From assembly GCA_016709575.1 (NCBI GenBank), contig JADJMM010000014.1, positions 1-64,000 of the forward strand: DNA of 64,000 bases. The letters are read 5' to 3'. The DNA is from Sphingobacteriaceae bacterium (lineage in GTDB: Bacteria; Bacteroidota; Bacteroidia; B-17B0; Aurantibacillaceae). A program made the translations under genes and the position numbers. Shown piece after piece: positions 57,938 through 64,000 of this stretch (its first letter is position 1; the number at the start of each line of letters is the position of its first letter). The notes under the pieces were generated by a model. That model was given only the letters and a program-made list of their open reading frames with translations, was not told the DNA's origin and did no database searches.

Positions 57938-59378
57938 ATGATGCAACACTCTTTTAAAAAAATCCTGCTAATAATATTCCTTATCAGCGGGATTTTTTCT
58001 TTTTCACAAAATGTAAAAATTAAAGGCAAGGCCCATTCTTCCCACGCAGGTAAAGCCATTAGTCTTTTAGCATATAGCGATTTAATAACCTATACCCGCG
58101 TTCGTGAAGCCATTGATACTGTTTCAGCAGACGGTACTTTTGAGTTGGAGTTGCAAATAAAACATACACAACCTGTACAATTACAAATTGATAATTTATT
58201 AGGAAAACTTTATATCCAACCCGATTATGTTTATGCAGTTACTTTTCCGCAAAAAGATACAACACTTAATGTGCGCAGCGAAACCGAATCGTTTGTTGAA
58301 ATAGGAGTTATTTCGGGCGATACGACAGAATTAAATACGAGTATAATTGATTTCAATAAAGTGTTTAACACCGTTTTTTTCAAATGCAGGAAATCAATTC
58401 TTAAATAAGAATGTTATTTTTCAAAAGCTTGACACTTTAAAATTAATTTGTAGCTGGCGTTATAAGAAAAACACCAATCGCTATTTTAAAAGTTATGTCG
58501 AGTATAATATTGCTGAGTTAAATTCAAACGCCTCGCGCAGTAAAGCGTTTTTAGCGTCTACTTTCATTGCTAATAAACCTGTACAGCATAATCAATTTGA
58601 ATACATGGGCTTTATGAATGCTTTTTTCAGAGGCTATATTGAAGGTTATTCAAGTGGTAAAGCTGGTGAAAATATACATCATTTAATTAATACTACCGGA
58701 CAATACAAGGATGTGAAAGCATTTGTAAAAAAAGATCCTTTATTAGTTAACGATACACTTTGCGAATTGGTTATTATAAAAAGTTTGTGGGATTACTATT
58801 ACAACCCTCAGTTTTCAAGAGAGCAGGTACTTGCCGTTATAGAACAGTTTTTTGAAGCCACCAAAATTCAGGAACACAAAAAAATCGCCAATAATATTCT
58901 ACAAGTCGCCTATAAATTAAGTGTTGGTTCTCCTGCTCCTGTTTTTGAAGCGGCCGACAGAACAGGAAAAGTTATAAGTTTGAGTGATTTTTCTAAACGA
59001 TACGTTTACATAAATTTTTTCTCAACTAAAGACATCGGTAGTATGAAGGAAATGCCCAAAATAGCCGAACTGGTGAAGAAATATGCCGATAAGGTGGTAT
59101 TTGTGAGTGTTTGTACAGATGACAGCATTAGAACCTATAAGAACTATTTAAAGTCTAATCCGAAATATAACTGGACTATCCTTTTTAATAACTCTGCACC
59201 AAAAGGTTATACGGCTTATGATAGGTATAATGTAAAAGGATTACCTGCTTTCTTCTTTATAAACAGTTATGGTAATTTGGCGCAATCGCCCGCCCAGAGT
59301 CCAACTCAGGGCTTCGAATACAAGCTAAAAGCCTTGTTTAAGCCTAAGAAAAAGGATACCAAAATTGGGATACGATAG
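57938..59378 (+). CDS. Thioredoxin-fold (TlpA/AhpC-like) exported protein lacking CXXC, frameshifted
   Basis: About 480 aa after removing a T from the T7 run 58374-58380. A signal peptide (ILLIIFLISGIFSFSQ) precedes a DUF4369-like N-terminal region (IKGKAHSSHAGKAISLLAY). The C-terminal thioredoxin fold begins VGSPAPVFEAADRTGKVISL. At the place of the active CXXC the sequence is INFFSTKDIGSMKEMP, with no Cys, so thiol-disulfide exchange is not expected; cis-Pro is kept (KGLPAFFFI). The only Cys nearby is in VSVCTDD. It is a probable chaperone or binding variant, next to the heme/copper genes. Confidence 0.75.
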
Positions 59379-59381
59379 CCC

Positions 59382-59406
59382 TTCGTCAAGCTCAGGACTT
59401 GGCATT
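59382..59406. repeat. Candidate dispersed repeat (CCTTCGTCAAGCTCAGG)
   Basis: CCCTTCGTCAAGCTCAGGACTTGG, just after the stop of the thioredoxin-fold gene, resembles the 'CTTCGACAAGCTCAG' intergenic repeats recalled from many Bacteroidota genomes. The remaining gap to carA at 59505 shows no confident promoter. Confidence 0.35.
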
Positions 59407-59504
59407 TTGCATTTATGTTAACATTTTTGAAAACCTATTAACATCGCTTTAAAATTCGCTTTAATATACCGAGCTTCACGTTTTAGAATTTAAGTTCTAA
59501 AAAC

Positions 59505-60632
59505 ATGCAACTGAAATACCACCAAAAGCAAAAAGCTATACTTTTATTGGAAGACGGAAAGGTTTTTGAAGGAAAAGCCGCCGGAAAAATCGGAACCACT
59601 ACGGGGGAAATCTGTTTTAATACAGGTATGACCGGATACCAGGAAATTTATACCGACCCATCGTATTACGGACAAATTATTGTGATGAACAACGTTCACG
59701 TTGGGAATTACGGTATTGAAGAGAGTGAAGTAGAAAGCGACAGCGTGAAAATTTCGGGCATGATTTGTAAAAAATTCAACGAAGGTTTTTCTCGCAAGCG
59801 TGCACAAATGTCGTTACAAGAATATTTTGAAAAGAATGGTATTGTTTCGATTAGTGATGTAGATACGCGCGCGATTGTAAGATACATTCGTGATAAAGGC
59901 GCCATGAATTGTGTTATCTCTTCTGAAAATACAGATGTTGATGCTTTAAAGAAAATATTAGCTAAGGTTCCGAAAATGGAAGGTCTTGAATTGTCATCTA
60001 AAGTTTGTACAACAAAGCCTTATGAAATTGGAGAGCCAAGCGCAAAGCATAAAGTAGCAGTAATTGATTTTGGTGTAAAGAAAAATATTTTACGTTCACT
60101 TGCCGAAAGAGGTTGTTACCTGAGAGTATTCCCAATGAAAACAACTCTAAAGGAAATGCTTGCTTTTAATCCTGATGGATTTATGTTGAGTAACGGTCCT
60201 GGCGATCCAAGTGTAATGAAGGGTGAAATTAATTTGGTAAAAGAAGTTGTTGAAAGCGGTAAACCTGTTTTCGGAATTTGTTTAGGACATCAGTTATTAG
60301 CTGAATCGCAAGGCATCAAAACTTACAAAATGCATGCCGGTCATAGAGGAATTAATCATCCTGTGAAAAATTTAATCAGCGGCAAGTGTGAAATTACGTC
60401 TCAAAATCATGGTTTCAGTATTAAAGCTGAAGACATAGATAAGAATCCAAACATTGAAGCAACGCATGTAAACTTAAATGATAAAACCATTGAAGGTATT
60501 CGTTTAAAAAACAAAGCGGTGTTCTCTGTGCAATATCACCCTGAAGCTTGTCCGGGTCCACATGATAGTCGTTACTTGTTTGATCAGTTTGTAGAGAATA
60601 TTGTGAAGAGCAAGAAACAAGTTCCTGCTTAG
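59505..60632 (+). CDS. carA: Carbamoyl-phosphate synthase small subunit
   Basis: 375 aa. The N-terminal domain has FEGKAAGKIGTTTGEICFNT and GMTGYQEIYTDPSY. The class I glutaminase domain has the nucleophile Cys in FGICLGHQLLAESQG and the His/Glu in QYHPEACPGPHDS. CarA supplies ammonia from glutamine to CarB for carbamoyl phosphate (pyrimidine/arginine synthesis). The frame is intact. carB is not adjacent in the window. Confidence 0.95.
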   Translation: MQLKYHQKQKAILLLEDGKVFEGKAAGKIGTTTGEICFNTGMTGYQEIYTDPSYYGQIIVMNNVHVGNYGIEESEVESDSVKISGMICKKFNEGFSRKRAQMSLQEYFEKNGIVSISDVDTRAIVRYIRDKGAMNCVISSENTDVDALKKILAKVPKMEGLELSSKVCTTKPYEIGEPSAKHKVAVIDFGVKKNILRSLAERGCYLRVFPMKTTLKEMLAFNPDGFMLSNGPGDPSVMKGEINLVKEVVESGKPVFGICLGHQLLAESQGIKTYKMHAGHRGINHPVKNLISGKCEITSQNHGFSIKAEDIDKNPNIEATHVNLNDKTIEGIRLKNKAVFSVQYHPEACPGPHDSRYLFDQFVENIVKSKKQVPA

Positions 60633-60633
60633 T

Positions 60634-60900
60634 TTATTTCCTGTATTTATTTAAGAGAGTTTCTAATTCTGATTCAGAAAGATTAATCAGTAATTTTTTA
60701 AACGGACTGGTTTGTCCTTTTTCCAAAACAATATTGCTTTTACTTATTTTAAATTCCTTTGAAAGAAATTTCACGAGATAGTCGTTCGCGGCACCGTCGA
60801 TGGGCTTTTCGCGGATTTTTATTATGAGATTATTTTCCGAATCGAAACTGATTTCATCTTTAAATGCACCTGGTTTTATTTTCACAAAAAGGGGTGTCAT
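60634..60900 (-). CDS. DUF167/YggU family protein
   Basis: 88 aa. VKIKPGAFKDEIS and PIDGAANDYLVKFLSKEFKI are the DUF167 fingerprint (GxANxxLIxFLxxxFxV). Cytosolic, of unknown function. It converges with carA, ending 1 bp from the carA stop. Confidence 0.9.
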   Translation of the reverse strand: MTPLFVKIKPGAFKDEISFDSENNLIIKIREKPIDGAANDYLVKFLSKEFKISKSNIVLEKGQTSPFKKLLINLSESELETLLNKYRK

Positions 60901-60920
60901 ATTACCAGGTGCATTAAAAA

Positions 60921-61340
60921 TTATCCTTTGAAATCTATTTTACGATGACCGCCATCGCAAAATGGTTTGTTGGCTGAAGCGCCACAACGACAAAGTGCTG
61001 TCATCTTTTCTTTTGTTTCTACTGTTCCGTCGGCGTGTTTAATTTCACAAGTTCCGTGAACTAAGATTGGTCCGTTTGCTGCGATTTCGATTTTGTTAGT
61101 GTTGTTTTCCATTTTTGTTTCTGTTTTATTTTTGTGAGTGTAACTTAAAGCTCCCGAAGGACATTTATCAATTTGATCTGTAATTTTTTTGGTTTCAATC
61201 GCGCCAGTATTAATCCATGGTCTTCCTTTTGGATTAAACACCTCCGGTAAATTTTTCCAACATTGTTTAGAGTGAATACATAGAGAAGGTTTCCATGCAA
61301 TTTCTATTTCTTCGTTACCATATTTATTAGTATTTGTCAT
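60921..61340 (-). CDS. YjdI-type 4Fe-4S domain fused to CDGSH iron-sulfur domain
   Basis: 139 aa. The first half has CIHSKQCWKNLP and KCPSGALSYT (YjdI-like mono-cluster Fer4_19). The second half has a CDGSH/mitoNEET motif, LCRCGASANKPFCDGGH (CxCx8Cx3H), that binds a [2Fe-2S] cluster with three Cys and one His. A Lys/Asn linker (~70-80) joins them. It is probably an electron-transfer or iron-sensing protein. It stands in a minus-strand run with a nitroreductase and two pirins, a plausible redox/iron stress set. Confidence 0.9.
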   Translation of the reverse strand: MTNTNKYGNEEIEIAWKPSLCIHSKQCWKNLPEVFNPKGRPWINTGAIETKKITDQIDKCPSGALSYTHKNKTETKMENNTNKIEIAANGPILVHGTCEIKHADGTVETKEKMTALCRCGASANKPFCDGGHRKIDFKG

Positions 61341-61369
61341 ACTGAAAAGGTAGGTATATAAAACGGATA

Positions 61370-61948
61370 TTACTGAAGTCGTTTTATTATTTCGACCAAT
61401 GGCTTTCTTGTGCGTGGAGTTAGCTCTCGTGTTTTGAAAGGTTCTTCCAGTTTTTCTGCTTCATCCAAATATCCCAAAGCAATGAAAACAACAGGCTCGT
61501 GTACTTCTGTATTTATGTTTAATACATCGATGGCTTTATTAGCATCAAAACCGCCCATCACGTGTCCATAAATATTCATGCTGGTTGCTTGTAACATTAA
61601 GGTTGCGTTTGCTGAACCAACATCATGTTTAGCTGCCTTGTTTTCGTGACCGTTATCTAATTTCTTATGAGCTAAAACTGCCATTAATACTGCAGCGTTT
61701 TTTGTCCAAGGTTGATTTCCTCCCATTAAACAACTGTGTAATTTGTGAAACGCTTCAGAATCTTCTCTGTGTGCGTAAATATATTCCCAGGGTTGTGCGT
61801 TATTAGCACTGAAAGCCCAAGAAGCTGCTTCAAACAAGGTGTGCATATCAGTTTCAGAAATGGTTTTATCGGAAAACGATCGTGCGCTCCATCTGTTTTT
61901 AATCACATCAATAACATCGTGTTTTGTTTTTGCAATTTTAATGCTCAT
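61370..61948 (-). CDS. Nitroreductase family protein
   Basis: 192 aa. NRWSARSFSDKTISETDMHTL binds FMN phosphate (RxSxR), and FSANNAQPWEYI and SANATLMLQATSMNIYGHVM follow the family. NAD(P)H- and FMN-dependent reduction of nitro, quinone or other electron acceptors; substrate unresolved. The nearest gene upstream in the direction of transcription is a pirin 11 bp away. Confidence 0.9.
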   Translation of the reverse strand: MSIKIAKTKHDVIDVIKNRWSARSFSDKTISETDMHTLFEAASWAFSANNAQPWEYIYAHREDSEAFHKLHSCLMGGNQPWTKNAAVLMAVLAHKKLDNGHENKAAKHDVGSANATLMLQATSMNIYGHVMGGFDANKAIDVLNINTEVHEPVVFIALGYLDEAEKLEEPFKTRELTPRTRKPLVEIIKRLQ

Positions 61949-61959
61949 AATTCTAATTT

Positions 61960-62803
61960 TTAATCTTCAATTAAAACACCCATTTTTCCCATTCTGTAAT
62001 CACGAAACGCTTCCATAATCTCGGTTTCTGTGTTCATTACAAACGGACCATGTGCTACAATTTTTTCATTAATAGGTTCACCACTCATTAATAAAGCTCG
62101 GGTATCTTCTAAAGTTTCAAAACTAATGCCATCACCGTCGTTCTTAAACTCAATAAAGTTTTTGCCGGTAATTTCTTTGCCATCTACTTTCAATACCCCG
62201 TCCAACAAATATAAAAAAAGCATTATGTGTTTTTGCTATATTAATTGTGATTTTTCCACCTTTTAAAGCATAAATTGTGGCTGAGTTTATTGGAGACAGA
62301 GTAGGGATTGGCCCTTTTGTCCCGCCTAATTCACCCGTAACCACATTAACAATTATTTTACCATCCTCGCTTTTATATGAAGGAGTTTCTTCTTTAGTTA
62401 AAGGATGATAATAAGGCTGATCGTTTTTATGTTTAGCCGGAGAATTAATCCACATCTGAATTAATTCTTGTTCTGTATCAAGTGGCCTTTCGCTATGAAT
62501 AATTCCCATTCCGGCGTGCATCCATTGTGTACCACCTGCACTAACAGATTTGTTGTTACCGCGACTATCACGATGATTTACGGCGCCTTTGAATAAAAAC
62601 GTAACCGGGGCAAATCCTTTGTGAGGGTGCGGACCAACTCCGGCTTTTTTCATATCATCATTCGGGTCAGTAAACATGTGGCCGTGATGTAATAATACAA
62701 ACGGGTCATGATATTCTAATTCTACTGAAGGTAATGGTTGTCTAACTTTTAATTCGCCCATATTTTGCATGCGGGCAGGAATTATTTTATTTATCGTTCT
62801 CAT
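61960..62803 (-). CDS. Pirin family protein, frameshifted
   Basis: About 280 aa. It has GPHPHKGFAPVTFLF, HAGMGIIHSERP and, after correction of the A7 run at 62213-62219, THNAFLYLLDGVLKVDGKE and the end GPFVMNTETEIMEAFRDYR. The metal ligands His, His, His and Glu of the pirin cupin are all present. No leader peptide, unlike the other two pirins here. Iron-dependent dioxygenase or redox sensor is the family expectation. Confidence 0.87.
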
Positions 62804-62818
62804 TTGTGATCCTTTCTT

Positions 62819-63694
62819 TTACATTGTCATTGGTACATCCATCAATAAGATTTCGGTGTTATCTGAATTACTTGTTATCGTTAATTTATCGGCATCCCAA
62901 ATTCCGAAACCATCGCGTTTGCTAACAGATATTCCGTTTATGGTTGCTTCTCCGTTTAAAATGAAAGCGTATACGCCGTTTGTTTTGCGTTTGATGCTGT
63001 ATTCAGCGGTTTTGTTTTTATCAAATTTTCCTAAATTGAACCAGGCATCTTGATGAATCCAAACGCCCGCGTCATCGGCATTAGGTGAAACAATTTGCTG
63101 AAATTTATTTTCACGGTCTTTTAAATTCAGAGTCATTTGATCGTAACGTGGTGTAACATTTTTCTTATTTGGGAAAACCCAGATTTGAAGAAACTTTACT
63201 TCACTATCTTTATTTTTATTGTATTCGCTATGAGTAATACCGGTTCCTGCGCTCATCACTTGTATGTCGCCATGTTTAATTACGGAAACAGTTCCCATAC
63301 TGTCTTTGTGTTCTAAATCACCTTCCAATGGAATGGAAATAATTTCCATGTTATCATGAGGGTGGGTACCGAAACCCATTCCGGCCGAAACTGTATCATC
63401 GTTAAGAACACGTAATACACCAAAATGCATTCTATCGGGATTATAATAATTTGCAAAACTAAATGTGTGATGCGAATTAAGCCAGCCGTGATTAGCATGA
63501 CCACGAGTATCGGCTTTGTGTAATATTGTATTTGCCATAATTTCTGATTTTTTTATTGGTATGTGATTAAATCCTACAAGTTCAAGTTCTTTAAGTTCGT
63601 CGTTCTTATTAGCAAGTAATTTTGCAACGCTACCTGAGGTAGCTATAAAAGCGGCTCCTAATAAACCTTTCTTTATAAAATCGTCTCGTTTCAT
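62819..63694 (-). CDS. YhhW-type pirin with N-terminal leader
   Basis: 291 aa. The core is a YhhW/pirin type: RGHANHGWLNSHHTFSF, FGTHPHDNMEIISIP and GTGITHSEYN. About 50 residues come before the usual start (MANTILHKADTRG): MKRDDFIKKGLLGAAFIATS, a hydrophobic leader that resembles a Tat-type signal lacking the double Arg (KRDDFIKK). It overlaps the next minus-strand gene's stop by 1 base. Its pairing with the 12775 pirin, which also has a leader, is notable. Confidence 0.85.
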   Translation of the reverse strand: MKRDDFIKKGLLGAAFIATSGSVAKLLANKNDELKELELVGFNHIPIKKSEIMANTILHKADTRGHANHGWLNSHHTFSFANYYNPDRMHFGVLRVLNDDTVSAGMGFGTHPHDNMEIISIPLEGDLEHKDSMGTVSVIKHGDIQVMSAGTGITHSEYNKNKDSEVKFLQIWVFPNKKNVTPRYDQMTLNLKDRENKFQQIVSPNADDAGVWIHQDAWFNLGKFDKNKTAEYSIKRKTNGVYAFILNGEATINGISVSKRDGFGIWDADKLTITSNSDNTEILLMDVPMTM

Positions 63695-64000
63695 TATTTT
63701 ATGTATTTATTGAATACGTACATTAAATCAACTGCAACCACAACGTGCATTAGGTTTAACATTACCGCCATCATAATTGGTACAGCTGGAATAAAGAAAG
63801 GGTTAGCAAACGATAATATTAAAAGTACAATCGAAATGATATTAAACACTTTCTTTGGGTTCTTAGCAAATCTGTAAATTAATCCCATTACTAATCCAGC
63901 GAGTAGGGAAGGAACAATGGAGCTAATAATGAAGTTTACAAAATTTAAAGGTGCATTTTGGTTTGGGATTAAAACTGTGTCCGGGAAAAATCCGGCAGCT
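63694..64000 (-). CDS. DUF6069-like membrane protein, 5' end outside window
   Basis: The frame is open to the right edge (reads FFPDTVLIPNQNAPL before the first ATG at 63888), so only the C-terminal ~101 codons are present. At least three spans: IISSIVPSLLAGLVMGLIY, VFNIISIVLLILSFANPFF, VPIMMAVMLNLMHVVVAV. The pattern and ~140-aa expected size fit DUF6069 membrane proteins. Function unknown. Confidence 0.6.
   Translation of the reverse strand, partial: AAGFFPDTVLIPNQNAPLNFVNFIISSIVPSLLAGLVMGLIYRFAKNPKKVFNIISIVLLILSFANPFFIPAVPIMMAVMLNLMHVVVAVDLMYVFNKYIK

Overview
The window is AT-rich DNA from a member of the phylum Bacteroidota, probably an uncultured or draft-assembled flavobacterium/sphingobacterium-like species. 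The evidence is four secreted proteins with a C-terminal type IX secretion (T9SS) sorting domain, a DUF4835/PorD gene beside coaBC, the Bacteroidota form of RNA polymerase omega, many short outer-membrane lipoproteins, and promoters of the TAnnTTTG type. No tRNA, rRNA, CRISPR array, transposase or phage gene was recognised. The gene content looks chromosomal.

Layout. 1-5.5 kb: end of a TatT-like TPR gene, a fused isobutyryl-CoA mutase (icmF) and a TPR/transmembrane sensor-like protein. 5.5-15.6 kb: two T9SS cargo proteins on the minus strand flank a P-loop kinase, a thiolase, an NlpC/P60 peptidase, a second TPR/transmembrane sensor and a pirin. 15.6-22 kb: one very large minus-strand gene (about 2,100 codons) that starts like the T9SS/peptidoglycan protein PorE (TPR, PD40 propeller, carboxypeptidase-regulatory-like domain) but ends in coiled coils and three SPOR repeats. 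22-27 kb: a T9SS protein, then bamD, rpoZ, coaBC, porD. 27-35.8 kb: an OppA-like lipoprotein, a membrane SpoIIE-type phosphatase, a DUF6702/HupE/M1-peptidase group and a LVIVD-repeat T9SS protein. 35.8-45 kb: a surface-polysaccharide locus split by a divergent promoter. Membrane glycosyltransferase, epimerase and two GT2 genes read left; a five-gene CDP-3,6-dideoxyhexose (ascarylose-like) set reads right. 45-52.6 kb: a head-GIN lipoprotein, a PagL-like lipid A deacylase, MazG, PAP2 phosphatase, ArnT-like transferase, a carboxypeptidase-regulatory-domain protein, a tiny Cys/Lys-rich exported protein and murQ. 52.6-64 kb: an NTR/TIMP-like protein whose signal peptide is built on a heptanucleotide repeat, hutH, a FAH hydrolase, yidD, an MbnP/MbnH-type copper protein and diheme pair, a thioredoxin-fold protein without its CXXC, carA, YggU, a YjdI-CDGSH fusion, a nitroreductase, two pirins and a DUF6069-like fragment.

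A dominant property is reading-frame damage: about seventeen genes carry one to several 1-nt shifts, mostly in homopolymers. They include genes that should be indispensable (rpoZ), while 3.4-kb icmF is intact. I read most of these as consensus errors in a long-read or low-coverage assembly. Each broken gene is therefore annotated over its full reconstructed span, with the shift positions given. Two loci (thiolase; second TPR sensor) are hit four or more times, so local sequence quality near 9-13 kb is poor.

Functional themes are envelope biology (T9SS export, SPOR/peptidoglycan anchoring, lipid A and O-antigen-like sugar modification, BAM assembly), a putative exported copper-handling module, and carbon/CoA metabolism (IcmF, thiolase, FAH, HutH).
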